Positions 57,910 through 64,000 of a stretch of 64,000 nt of DNA are shown here, piece after piece. Positions within the stretch are counted from its first letter, which is position 1. Each line of letters opens with the position of its first letter. The position numbers were made by a program, and so were the translations under genes. Source of the DNA: Streptomyces sp. 846.5. Its GTDB lineage: Bacteria > Actinomycetota > Actinomycetes > Streptomycetales > Streptomycetaceae. The stretch spans positions 1,814,555 through 1,878,554 of the forward strand of contig NZ_SOBN01000001.1 of the NCBI RefSeq assembly GCF_004365705.1. Reading direction: 5' to 3'. A model generated the notes under the pieces. That model was given only the letters and a program-made list of their open reading frames with translations. It made no database searches and had not been told where the DNA came from.

Positions 57910-59103
57910 TCAGAGCCGTCCGGTCGCGTGGAGGTGGTCCATCAGGGCCGCGTCGACGGTGTCCCGGAACTCGGCCAGGGCCGCCTTGGACTCGCTGTAC
58001 TGGTAGTCGTCGCCGCAGGCGACCCAGCGCCCCTCGGTCTGTGCGGACGGCAGGTAGCCGTCACCGACCGTGCCGACCTCCCAGCCCGGCTTGCCCGCCG
58101 TCTCCCAGCAGCTGTAGAGGGTGCCGTCGGCGTTCACGACGGCGCCGTGCCGGCCGTTCTCGGCCGAGCAGAAGGTGCACGGCGTGTGTGCCTGCGGCCG
58201 CCGCACGGTGAAACCGTGCTCCAGCGCCCGGATCTGCCACTGCGTCATCAGCGCGGCGAACTCGCCGGTGCGCATCAGCTCGTTGGCGTAGCCCAGGCCC
58301 ACGTCGCCGACCAGTTCGAAGTAGAGGGAGCAGCGCGAGGTGTCGAGCGAGGCGGCGAGCCGGTCGACCAGCTCCGCCATGCCGAGGTAGTTGAGGTGCG
58401 AGACATTGACCCGCAGACTCCAGTGCAGGTCGGTGACGTCCATGCTCCGGGCCATGTTGGCGACGATGGTGTCGAAGGTGCCGCCCCCGGACCGCCGGAC
58501 CCTGATCGAGTCGTGCTCGGAGCGGTCGCCGTCAAAGGTGATCTGAACCGACGTCAGGCCCGCGTCCGCCAGCTGCCGGGCCAGAGCCGGGCTGAGCAGC
58601 GTGCCGTTGCTGGTCATGCTGGCGGCGACCAGGCCGAGGTCCGCGGCACGGGTCAGCAGTTCGGCGCAGCCGCGTGGGTTCAGCAGCGGCTCGCCGCCGA
58701 AGAGCAGCAGCGAGAGCCGGCTCTGCCCGGCCTCGGCCATCCGCCGCGCGGTGAAGTCGAGGACCGAGCCGATCGTCTCCGAGGTGAGCCTGGAGTGCGT
58801 GATCCGGGGCGGCCGGGTCCCCCCGGTGGGGTCCTGGGCCGTGTTCTGGAAGCAGTAGCCGCAGCCGAGGTTGCAGTCGGTGCTGGTCAGCACGGTCAAT
58901 CCGTAGGCACGGCGGTCGTGTTGGTCGTACAGGCCCGCCTCGCGCAGATGGCGCTCGGTCCCCGGATTGATGCTGCCGTCCGGACCGACCTGGTGGGGCT
59001 TGAGCCGGGCGTACCCGCCCCCGGCTCCCAGGCACCACCACCCCTGGGAGGACTTCAGCAGGCGTACCGGGCTGTCGGCCTGCACTGTCTCTGTTGCGTG
59101 CAA
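57910..59103 (-). CDS. Radical SAM/SPASM peptide-modifying enzyme
   Basis: The start is TTG 59103 with GGAGG six bases upstream, giving 397 residues. The N-terminal 65 residues (LLKSSQGWWCLGAGGGYARL) are outside the barrel and may bind leader peptide. The cluster motif is STDCNLGCGYCFQN (C77, C81, C84), then LLLFGGEPLLNPRG and SMTSNGTLLS. The SPASM region has CTFCSAENG and VVNADGTLYSCWE near residues 310-340. It resembles enzymes that make thioether or C-C bonds in RiPPs. It lies 31 bases after peptide 1, whose core has one Cys, so the five Cys-containing peptides are its expected substrates, shared or in competition with LanKC. Confidence 0.92.
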   Translation of the reverse strand: MHATETVQADSPVRLLKSSQGWWCLGAGGGYARLKPHQVGPDGSINPGTERHLREAGLYDQHDRRAYGLTVLTSTDCNLGCGYCFQNTAQDPTGGTRPPRITHSRLTSETIGSVLDFTARRMAEAGQSRLSLLLFGGEPLLNPRGCAELLTRAADLGLVAASMTSNGTLLSPALARQLADAGLTSVQITFDGDRSEHDSIRVRRSGGGTFDTIVANMARSMDVTDLHWSLRVNVSHLNYLGMAELVDRLAASLDTSRCSLYFELVGDVGLGYANELMRTGEFAALMTQWQIRALEHGFTVRRPQAHTPCTFCSAENGRHGAVVNADGTLYSCWETAGKPGWEVGTVGDGYLPSAQTEGRWVACGDDYQYSESKAALAEFRDTVDAALMDHLHATGRL

Positions 59104-59134
59104 GGAGAACCTCCATTCGAGGTGACAGAGATCG

Positions 59135-59266
59135 TCACGTTTCCAACATGAGCGGGCACTTCAGGTTGAAGGAGTCGTCCTCGCCGAGGACGCCGTGGGC
59201 GACGACCTCGGGTTCGTCGTCCGTCCCGTCCTCGATCCGGGGCTTCTCGTCATCCGTGTACGCCAT
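59135..59266 (-). CDS. PEVVAH precursor peptide 1
   Basis: ATG 59266, with GAGAGGA at a normal distance, gives 43 residues. The leader MAYTDDEKPRIEDG and the motif EPEVVAH match the other peptides. The core is GVLGEDDSFNLKCPLMLET, with Ser-x4-Cys and Cys seven residues from the end. It is the copy nearest the radical SAM gene (31-base gap). Unlike copies 2-5 it has no SARP-type promoter of its own; a strong hairpin (59311-59347) separates it from peptide 2, so it and the radical SAM gene may depend on read-through. Confidence 0.82.
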   Translation of the reverse strand: MAYTDDEKPRIEDGTDDEPEVVAHGVLGEDDSFNLKCPLMLET

Positions 59267-59310
59267 CGCGGTGTCCTCTCGGTGCTGTCGCCGTCGGTGA
59301 GCAGGTGCGG

Positions 59311-59347
59311 CCGGGCCGCCGGACGGAGGGTCCGTTCGGCGGCCCGG
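59311..59347 (-). terminator. Hairpin between peptides 2 and 1
   Basis: A 17-bp stem with one mismatch or wobble (59311-59327 with 59331-59347) and a three-base loop. As a partial terminator it would set the ratio of peptides to downstream enzymes. Confidence 0.75.
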
Positions 59348-59368
59348 GCCGAGGGAGATGAGCGATCG

Positions 59369-59509
59369 TCAGATCTTGACGTAGACCGTGCACTTGCCGT
59401 CTGCGTCGAGTGTGGCGTCGTCGATCCCGTGGGCGACGACCTCGGGCGCTTCCTGTCCCTCCAGCGCCTCGTCCTCGACCTGGGGCTTCTCGTCGTCGAT
59501 GTGCGCCAT
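59369..59509 (-). CDS. PEVVAH precursor peptide 2
   Basis: ATG 59509 gives 46 residues. The leader MAHIDDEKPQVEDEALEGQE is followed by APEVVAH, and the core is GIDDATLDADGKCTVYVKI. A single Thr precedes the single Cys (Thr-x6-Cys), and six residues follow Cys, ending in a hydrophobic residue. It has its own SARP-type promoter at 59561-59602 and a terminator after it. The core tail CTVYVKI alternates polar and hydrophobic residues like a beta strand. Confidence 0.85.
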   Translation of the reverse strand: MAHIDDEKPQVEDEALEGQEAPEVVAHGIDDATLDADGKCTVYVKI

Positions 59510-59560
59510 GGTTCCGTCCTCTCATTGCTGTCGCGGACGGCCGTCCGCCGACTGCCAGCA

Positions 59561-59602
59561 ACGCTAGGAGCCACCGGTTCGGCGACGGTACGACGTCGGT
59601 AT
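59561..59602 (-). promoter_or_regulatory. SARP-type operator/promoter of peptide 2
   Basis: Minus strand: ATACCGA (59596-59602), GTACCGT (59585-59591), GAACCGG (59574-59580) at 11-base steps, then seven bases and the -10 TAGCGT (59561-59566). The last repeat to -10 distance is that described for SARP activators. Confidence 0.8.
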
Positions 59603-59642
59603 GCGAGGGCTTAACACCCGACCCCGCGGCAGACAGAGACAG

Positions 59643-59683
59643 AGCCGGGCCGTCGGACGGAGGTTCCGTCCGACGGCCCGGCT
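59643..59683 (-). terminator. Perfect 18-bp hairpin after peptide 3
   Basis: AGCCGGGCCGTCGGACGG (59643-59660) pairs perfectly with 59666-59683 over a five-base loop, just after the peptide 3 stop. Confidence 0.85.
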
Positions 59684-59702
59684 TGCGTGTACCTCGCGCC
59701 TG

Positions 59703-59831
59703 CTAGATCTCGACGAAGATCTTGCACTCGAATTCGGAGAGCTCAGCGTCGTCGACCGCGTGGGCGACGACCTCCGGCGCATCCTGCGCCTCGTCCTCGA
59801 CCTGGGGCTTCTCGTCATCGGTCTGCGCCAT
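59703..59831 (-). CDS. PEVVAH precursor peptide 3
   Basis: ATG 59831 gives 42 residues. The leader MAQTDDEKPQVEDEAQD is identical to that of peptide 4. APEVVAH is followed by the core AVDDAELSEFECKIFVEI, which has Ser-x3-Cys and the CKIFVEI tail, Cys at position -7. It is preceded by its own SARP-type promoter and followed by a perfect hairpin. Confidence 0.86.
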   Translation of the reverse strand: MAQTDDEKPQVEDEAQDAPEVVAHAVDDAELSEFECKIFVEI

Positions 59832-59882
59832 GGTGCCGTCCTCTCGTCACTGCCGCCGACGGCCGTCCGCCGACTGCCAGCA

Positions 59883-59924
59883 ACGCTAGGAGCCACCGGT
59901 TCGGCCACGGTACGACGCCGGTAT
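59883..59924 (-). promoter_or_regulatory. SARP-type operator/promoter of peptide 3
   Basis: ATACCGG (59918-59924), GTACCGT (59907-59913), GAACCGG (59896-59902), then seven bases and TAGCGT (59883-59888) on the minus strand. Confidence 0.82.
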
Positions 59925-59964
59925 GCGAGGGCTTAACACCCGACCCCGCGGCAGACAGACACAG

Positions 59965-60005
59965 AGCCGGACCGTCGGGGAGAGGTTCCGACCGACGGCC
60001 CGGCT
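59965..60005 (-). terminator. Hairpin after peptide 4
   Basis: AGCCGGACCGTCGG (59965-59978) pairs with 59992-60005 with one mismatch across a 13-base loop. It is the diverged counterpart of the hairpin after peptide 3. Confidence 0.65.
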
Positions 60006-60023
60006 TGGGTGTGCCCGCGCCTG

Positions 60024-60155
60024 CTAGAGCTCGACGAAGATCTTGCAGTCCATTTCGCCGAGTGTGGCGTCGTCATCGACCCCGTGGGCGACGACCTCCG
60101 GCGCATCCTGCGCCTCGTCCTCGACCTGGGGCTTCTCGTCATCGGTCTGCGCCAT
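60024..60155 (-). CDS. PEVVAH precursor peptide 4
   Basis: ATG 60155 gives 43 residues. The leader is the same as in peptide 3. The core is GVDDDATLGEMDCKIFVEL: Thr-x5-Cys, with the tail CKIFVEL one residue different from peptide 3. Its promoter region is almost identical to that of peptide 3, showing recent tandem duplication followed by divergence concentrated in the core. Confidence 0.86.
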   Translation of the reverse strand: MAQTDDEKPQVEDEAQDAPEVVAHGVDDDATLGEMDCKIFVEL

Positions 60156-60206
60156 GGTGCCGTCCTCTCGGTCCTGTCGCCGACGGCCGTCCGCCGACTG
60201 CCAGCA

Positions 60207-60248
60207 ACGCTAGGAGCCACCGGTTCGGCCACGGTACGACGCCGGTAT
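60207..60248 (-). promoter_or_regulatory. SARP-type operator/promoter of peptide 4
   Basis: ATACCGG (60242-60248), GTACCGT (60231-60237), GAACCGG (60220-60226), then seven bases and TAGCGT (60207-60212) on the minus strand. Confidence 0.82.
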
Positions 60249-60274
60249 GCGAGGGCTTAACGGGTCCGCTGCGA

Positions 60275-60433
60275 CTAGAACTCGTTGTAGTAGTTGCACT
60301 GCGGAATGCCGATGGCGCTCGTCATGTGCGCCTCGACCTCCGGCCGTTCGTCAGCGCCTTCGACTTCCTCCAGCGCCGGGACGGCCTGGTTCTCGGGCTG
60401 GTCGGTGCTGGAGGGCTGGGTGTTCTCCGCCAC
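60275..60433 (-). CDS. PEVEAH precursor peptide 5
   Basis: The start is GTG 60433, six bases after AGGAG; ATG 60448 (MQEIT) would bury that motif. The product has 52 residues. The leader differs from the others (AENTQPSSTDQPENQAVPAL) but keeps ERPEVEAH. The core is MTSAIGIPQCNYYNEF: Thr-Ser then six residues to a single Cys at -7, tail CNYYNEF with two Tyr. It is the most diverged member, next to the SARP gene, whose 3-prime end overlaps this peptide's operator. Confidence 0.84.
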   Translation of the reverse strand: MAENTQPSSTDQPENQAVPALEEVEGADERPEVEAHMTSAIGIPQCNYYNEF

Positions 60434-60482
60434 GGTGATCTCCTGCATGCTCGTCAGAAAGGTTTCCGGACCCCGCGGCGAG

Positions 60483-60524
60483 ATGCTAGAAGCGGCAGGT
60501 TCGACAACGGTCAACCACCGGTAT
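60483..60524 (-). promoter_or_regulatory. SARP-type operator/promoter of peptide 5
   Basis: ATACCGG (60518-60524), TGACCGT (60507-60513), GAACCTG (60496-60502), then seven bases and the -10 TAGCAT (60483-60488). The sequence around it is unrelated to the tandem units, so the shared geometry is not just duplication. It overlaps the last codons of the SARP gene. Confidence 0.8.
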
Positions 60525-62340
60525 GGCAGCAGTGGCGTGCGTAGAGATGCGTGAAGTGCGGCAGTGAGTACAACGCGGCGTGCGCCGTCACTTCGGCCTC
60601 CGGTGAGACGACCGCCCCCTGCTCGATCAGCCACTCCAACTGCCGCTGCGCCCGGACGTGATCGCGCCCCAGTGCCGCAGAGGCGTCTCGCACGGTGAAC
60701 GCCTGCGCCAACGGCACCGTCGCCAATTGCAGCAGAGCGGACCGGGCCGATTCGTCGAACTGCCGCCACTCGTCGGCGACACGCGATCGTACGTCGTTGT
60801 CGCCGACCACCAACTCGCCGAGCACGGAGCGGGGATCGGCCAGCCGGGCGGCGTACTCGTCGAGCGGCAGGTGTCGCAGCACGGCGAGCTTGAGGCCGGC
60901 CACCCGGACCGCCAGCGGCAGCAACCCGCAGGCCGCGACGATGCGTTCGGCGGCTGTGACGTCGCCGTTCACCCTGTCTCCTCCGACGATGCGGCCCAGC
61001 AGCTCCAGGGCTTCGGCCGGGGCGTACGGCGGCACGTCGATCCGGTGGGCCGAGGCGAGCCCGGCGAGCCGGGTTCGCGCGGTGACGATGGCCGCGCTCG
61101 GTCCGGTGCCTGCCAGCAGGTGCCGGACGGCCGCCTCGTCGGGCGCGTCGTCGAGCACCAGCAGAACCTTTCGGTCCGCCAGCCAGGTCCGCCAGATCGC
61201 GGCGGCCTGCTCCGCGGTGGCCGGCATCGCCCCGGCCAGGCCCGCGTACTGAAGCAGCTCGGCGGTCAGCGAGGCGAGCGGCCGAGGACTCCCGTCGTCC
61301 GCGCGGAGCCGTACGCAGATCCGGCCGTCGGGGAACTCGGACTCCAGCCGGTGCGCCGCACGCACGGCGAGCGAGGTCTTGCCCACCCCCGCCGGACCGA
61401 CGGCCACACTGACCGTGCCGCCACTGGCGGCCTGCTCCGTCAACTCCCGCATCTGGCACTCGCGGCCGGTGAAGTCCGGGACGTCAGGCGGCAGTACGAC
61501 CGGCGCGCTGCGCCGCCTGCCCGCACGGGCCGGCACCGGACCGGCGACGGAACCGCCCTCGTCGGCCAGGATCGAGCGGTACACGGACTCCAGTGCCGGG
61601 CTCGGTGACAGACCCAGACTGTGGGAGAGGTGCTGGCGTATGTCGTCGTAGGCGGCCAATGCCTCGGCCCGGCGCCCCGAGCGGTGCAGAGCCGTCATGT
61701 GCACGGCGCGCAGGCGCTCCCGCAACGGATGCGCCTCCACCAGGTCACTGGTCACCTCGGCGACCTGCTGGGGTTGCCCCGCGGCCAGTGCGGCCTCGGC
61801 CCAATCCTCGCTGACCGCGAGGTAGCGGACGGTCAGGCGGTCGGCCTCCTCCCGGAGCGGCTCCGAGCAGCCCAGCTCCATCAGCGGCTGCCCTGTCCAC
61901 AGATTCCGTGCCTGCCCCAGGAGTTGGGCAGCGCTGGTGGTGTCGCCCCCGGCAGCCGCCGCACGGCCGGCTCGGACCAGCCCACTGAACTGCAGGGAAT
62001 CCAGCTCCGATTCGGCCGGGCGGATCAGATAGCCCCCCGACCGGTGCTGGATCCGGTCGTCTGCTCCTGCACCGGCTTCGGCCAGCGTCCTGCGCAGCGC
62101 GGAGATGTACACCTGGAGGTTCTTGCGGGCGGTGCGCGGGGGTTCGTCGGCCCACACCGCCTCGGTCAGCAGGTCGACGGAGACCACCACGCCGGGGCGG
62201 CACAGCAGCATGGCCAGGACCAACCGCTGTTTGAGTGGCCCGAGTTCAAGCGGGTGACCGTCGGCCTCGGCGGACAGCGGGCCCAGAATGGAGAACCGCA
62301 GTGCCCCCGGACACGGCTCGGGGTCCGGCAGGTCAGGCAT
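60511..62340 (-). CDS. SARP/AfsR-type regulator with NB-ARC ATPase
   Basis: The 609-residue protein overlaps the upstream TPR gene by eight bases. The N-terminal OmpR-type winged helix (about 14-100: LRFSILGPLSAEADGHPLEL, VDLLTEAVWADEPPRTARKN) and the BTAD helical domain (about 105-255) define a SARP. An NB-ARC ATPase follows (Walker A VGPAGVGKTSLAV, Walker B VLLVLDDAPDEAA, GLLPLAVRVAG). The C-terminus ends soon after the ATPase, without the long TPR part of AfsR. It is the obvious activator for the five 11-bp-periodic operators nearby and at 55.4 kb, and perhaps for lanKC at 39.6 kb. Binding is inferred from geometry. Confidence 0.92.
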   Translation of the reverse strand: MPDLPDPEPCPGALRFSILGPLSAEADGHPLELGPLKQRLVLAMLLCRPGVVVSVDLLTEAVWADEPPRTARKNLQVYISALRRTLAEAGAGADDRIQHRSGGYLIRPAESELDSLQFSGLVRAGRAAAAGGDTTSAAQLLGQARNLWTGQPLMELGCSEPLREEADRLTVRYLAVSEDWAEAALAAGQPQQVAEVTSDLVEAHPLRERLRAVHMTALHRSGRRAEALAAYDDIRQHLSHSLGLSPSPALESVYRSILADEGGSVAGPVPARAGRRRSAPVVLPPDVPDFTGRECQMRELTEQAASGGTVSVAVGPAGVGKTSLAVRAAHRLESEFPDGRICVRLRADDGSPRPLASLTAELLQYAGLAGAMPATAEQAAAIWRTWLADRKVLLVLDDAPDEAAVRHLLAGTGPSAAIVTARTRLAGLASAHRIDVPPYAPAEALELLGRIVGGDRVNGDVTAAERIVAACGLLPLAVRVAGLKLAVLRHLPLDEYAARLADPRSVLGELVVGDNDVRSRVADEWRQFDESARSALLQLATVPLAQAFTVRDASAALGRDHVRAQRQLEWLIEQGAVVSPEAEVTAHAALYSLPHFTHLYARHCCHTGG

Positions 62341-62836
62341 GGGTCAGCTCCGGCATCAGTTCGTGCACGCGTGCGAGGTATCCCGGGCCGGCCGCCAGGC
62401 AGACCAGCAGATCCGCCCGGGCGTCCTCGGCCCTCCCCAGGTCGATCAGACAACTGGCGCGCTGCAACCGGGCGTCCGGGTCCTCGACCTCGGCCAGGAT
62501 CGCGTCCAGCAGCTCCACGGCCAGGTCGTGCCGGGTGATGGCGTGATAGACGACAGCCAGGTCGAAGCGGATCCCCGGAGCATCGGACAGCGTTCGGGCG
62601 CGCTCCAGGTCGGCGATGGCTCCCGCCGGATCACCGCTCCGGTGGGCCAGCGCGCCCCGCAGTGCCCACGCCCTGGCGCAGCCGGGATCCACGGCCAGGG
62701 CCGCCGAGAACGCGGCCGCCGCTCCGGCGGGTTCGTCGTTGGCCTCCAGCAACTGACCCCTGAGACAGAGCAGATCAGGGTCGCCCGGATGCGCGCCGGT
62801 CATGAGTGCGGCATGCGGTTCGTCGCCGTCGGTCAT
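62333..62836 (-). CDS. TPR protein
   Basis: ATG 62836 gives 167 residues made almost entirely of tetratricopeptide repeats (about residues 18-155): PDLLCLRGQLLEANDEPAGA, CARAWALRGALAHRSGDPAG, RFDLAVVYHAITRHDLAVEL. No enzyme domain or signal is seen. Its stop lies eight bases inside the SARP start, so the two are co-translated; it may be a detached TPR module that works with the SARP, which lacks the usual C-terminal TPRs. This split of an AfsR-like protein is an inference from order and domains. Confidence 0.8.
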   Translation of the reverse strand: MTDGDEPHAALMTGAHPGDPDLLCLRGQLLEANDEPAGAAAAFSAALAVDPGCARAWALRGALAHRSGDPAGAIADLERARTLSDAPGIRFDLAVVYHAITRHDLAVELLDAILAEVEDPDARLQRASCLIDLGRAEDARADLLVCLAAGPGYLARVHELMPELTHA

Positions 62837-62928
62837 GCGGATGCCTTTCGCTCGGTGCGGGGAGAGCCGATGGGGACAACTCTGCCGAGTGCGGCGATCC
62901 CTAGCATCGGGGGTTTCCCTGCGCCGGT
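62837..62928 (-). promoter_or_regulatory. Gap between second lanKC and the TPR-SARP pair
   Basis: 92 bases with a GCTAGGGATC stretch that could be a -10 but no clean 11-bp triple repeat. It may hold a separate promoter for the TPR-SARP pair, or the genes may be read through from lanKC. Confidence 0.3.
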
Positions 62929-64000
62929 TCAGCCCACGCCGACCGGGAGCAGCGCGTCCAGGCTGCCCTTGCCCTCGAAGACGGTGTGCAGGGCGAGCAG
63001 GATGCCTGCCGAGCCGGAAGCGAGGTCGGCGGAGAGCCGGGTCAGGCCGGCCCCGGGAAAGAACAGGCCGCCCTCCCTGCGCACCGCGTGCCAGGAGAAT
63101 CTGCGGATCGACCTCAGCAGCTCCTGGTCCTGACCGGGTTCGCCGAGCAGGCCCAGGATCGCGACCAGCCCCGCCCGGCCCCCGAACAATCCCGGCTCCC
63201 GGACGAACTCGGAGGCGCAGACCGGACGGACGGACGCCACCAGCAAGCTGAGCACGGGGTCCTCGGCATGGGTCAGGTACTCCCGCGCCACCAGCGCGAT
63301 CCCACCGCTGCCCGTTTTCAGGTAGGCCAGGTGGCGGTGGCCGTACTTCGCCTGGACCGTGCCGTCGGGCATGGTGACGCAGTGCCCGAGGTCCCACGCC
63401 AGGGCGGCCCGCGCCGCCGCCAGGTACCGCTGCTCCCCGGTGATGCGGTGGAGCCGGAGCTGGAGCAGGGCGGAACCGCTGAAGCCGTCCAGGAATCCGG
63501 CGGTGGACGGAAGCCGCAGGCCGTCCTGGACTCCCTCCCGCAGCAGGGTGTCGAGTCGTTCCGCGGTTCGTACGGCCTCGTCGAGCAGTGTCGCGTCGCC
63601 GGTGCGCTGGGCGAAGTGGCACAGGTTGAGCGCCACTCCGGCCTGTCCGCCGAGGAGTCCGACCCGTATCGGGTCGCCGGCCGCCCGGGCTCGCGCGAGC
63701 ACCTCCAGGGCCTCCTCGCGACGGCCGAGTTCCTCCAGCACGGCGGCGGCGCCGTGCAGTCCGTCGTACAGCCCGTAGCCCCGCTCGGCCCGGGCGCGCC
63801 GGGCCGAGTCCACCAGCCAGTCGACGTACTGCTCGGGCACCGTGCCGCCGGCCCGGTGCAGCGCGAGCAGCACGCCGGCCGCGCCGTGCGCGAGGGTGTG
63901 GCCGCCGGAGGCGAAGACCGACCAGTGGGCCGGGAACAACCGGTCGGCGCGGTCCGGGGTCGCGCAGGCGTGGATGCCCGCGACCAACTCATCGCGTACG
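62929..64000 (-). CDS. Second LanKC-like synthetase, C-terminal cyclase part (cut by window edge)
   Basis: The minus-strand frame is open to the right edge; 356 residues are visible and the N-terminus lies outside. The visible part is the LanC-like alpha/alpha toroid, with repeated GxxG turns: GGHTLAHGAAGVLLALHRAG, GLYDGLHGAAAVLEELG, GLLGGQAGVALNLC, GFLDGFSGSALLQL, YLKTGSGGIALVA, GLFGGRAGLVAIL and ADLASGSAGILLAL. The Cys-Cys-His zinc site of class I, II and IV enzymes is absent, as in class III LanKC. The lyase and kinase domains are presumed to precede it. It lies upstream of the SARP and the Cys-containing peptides, which are its likely substrates. Confidence 0.82.
   Translation of the reverse strand, partial: VRDELVAGIHACATPDRADRLFPAHWSVFASGGHTLAHGAAGVLLALHRAGGTVPEQYVDWLVDSARRARAERGYGLYDGLHGAAAVLEELGRREEALEVLARARAAGDPIRVGLLGGQAGVALNLCHFAQRTGDATLLDEAVRTAERLDTLLREGVQDGLRLPSTAGFLDGFSGSALLQLRLHRITGEQRYLAAARAALAWDLGHCVTMPDGTVQAKYGHRHLAYLKTGSGGIALVAREYLTHAEDPVLSLLVASVRPVCASEFVREPGLFGGRAGLVAILGLLGEPGQDQELLRSIRRFSWHAVRREGGLFFPGAGLTRLSADLASGSAGILLALHTVFEGKGSLDALLPVGVG

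Larger units (their letters stand above)
59369..60274. repeat. Tandem array of about 323-bp precursor-gene units
   Basis: Starts of peptides 2, 3 and 4 are 322 and 324 bases apart. Each unit holds a SARP-type promoter, a ribosome site, a peptide gene and a terminator hairpin. The spacer sequences are near-identical over more than 100 bases, while the cores differ. Peptides 1 and 5 are older, more diverged members at the ends. Confidence 0.9.

Noticed and set aside
59369-60274. Regular repeats considered as a CRISPR array
   Set aside because: Units are about 323 bp, contain complete small genes with ribosome sites, and lack short repeat/spacer structure or cas genes.
1-64000. tRNA, rRNA, IS-element ends, attachment sites, riboswitches
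   Set aside because: No cloverleaf, conserved rRNA segment, transposase, integrase or known aptamer pattern was recognised on either strand by eye. A dedicated covariance-model scan would be needed to exclude small RNAs.

Overview
The window is high-GC actinomycete DNA, most like a Streptomyces, Kitasatospora or Streptacidiphilus chromosome. The signs are strong third-position GC, GTG and TTG starts behind GGAGG-type ribosome sites, many ATGA start/stop overlaps, secreted carbohydrate-active enzymes, large LuxR-type and SARP regulators, MpaB-like and P450 oxidases and class III lanthipeptide genes. The genus cannot be fixed from the sequence alone. I saw no rRNA, tRNA, CRISPR array, intact insertion sequence or prophage.

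Region 1 (1-39500) is ordinary accessory and metabolic chromosome. It holds a truncated membrane protein, a solitary beta-family protein, an MpaB-type oxidase, a secreted GH43 galactanase-like enzyme with a ricin-type lectin domain, and a secreted GH18 chitinase with dre-like DasR sites in its promoter. A catabolic locus (8348-17411) follows: an IclR regulator, a benzoylformate-decarboxylase-like ThDP enzyme overlapping a GMC oxidoreductase, a divergent sugar-type ABC transporter and an SDR dehydrogenase. Next come an AsnC-controlled aminotransferase/ketopantoate-reductase-like pair, a TetR-P450 operon with two clear palindromes, two AAA ATPases with C-terminal nuclease-like regions, a MarR-controlled alcohol/aldehyde dehydrogenase pair, secreted and lipid-anchored proteins, a GT39 mannosyltransferase-like enzyme, a secreted Xaa-Pro peptidase and two facing gene remnants.

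Region 2 (about 39570 to the right edge and beyond) is a large, unusual RiPP locus. On the + strand a class III lanthipeptide synthetase (LanKC) overlaps a 34-residue precursor whose only Cys lies before all the core Ser/Thr. Two large LuxR-family ATPases converge next, one with its DNA-binding domain at the wrong (N-terminal) end. The - strand, read from the right edge leftward, holds a second LanKC (cut by the window), a TPR protein, a SARP regulator, five small precursor peptides, a radical SAM/SPASM enzyme, an MFS exporter, a glycosyltransferase, a second radical SAM enzyme, a heme-oxygenase-like putative diiron enzyme, a sixth precursor, a cyclase-ATPase, a subtilisin-like protease and a GAF protein. 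All six peptides carry PEVxAH. The five upstream ones end in a core whose single Cys is exactly seven residues from the C-terminus, each with Ser/Thr before it.

Regulatory DNA ties the two halves together. Three ACC-centred heptamers at exact 11-bp spacing, followed seven bases later by a TANNNT -10, stand before four of the peptides. The same repeat spacing occurs before the second radical SAM gene, and a version with one repeat skipped precedes lanKC on the + strand. This is the geometry expected of SARP operators, and a SARP gene sits in the middle. The inferred system is a SARP-switched, multi-precursor RiPP pathway combining LanKC, radical SAM, HDO-like and glycosyltransferase chemistry. 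I do not recognise it as a described family, but I could not search for relatives.
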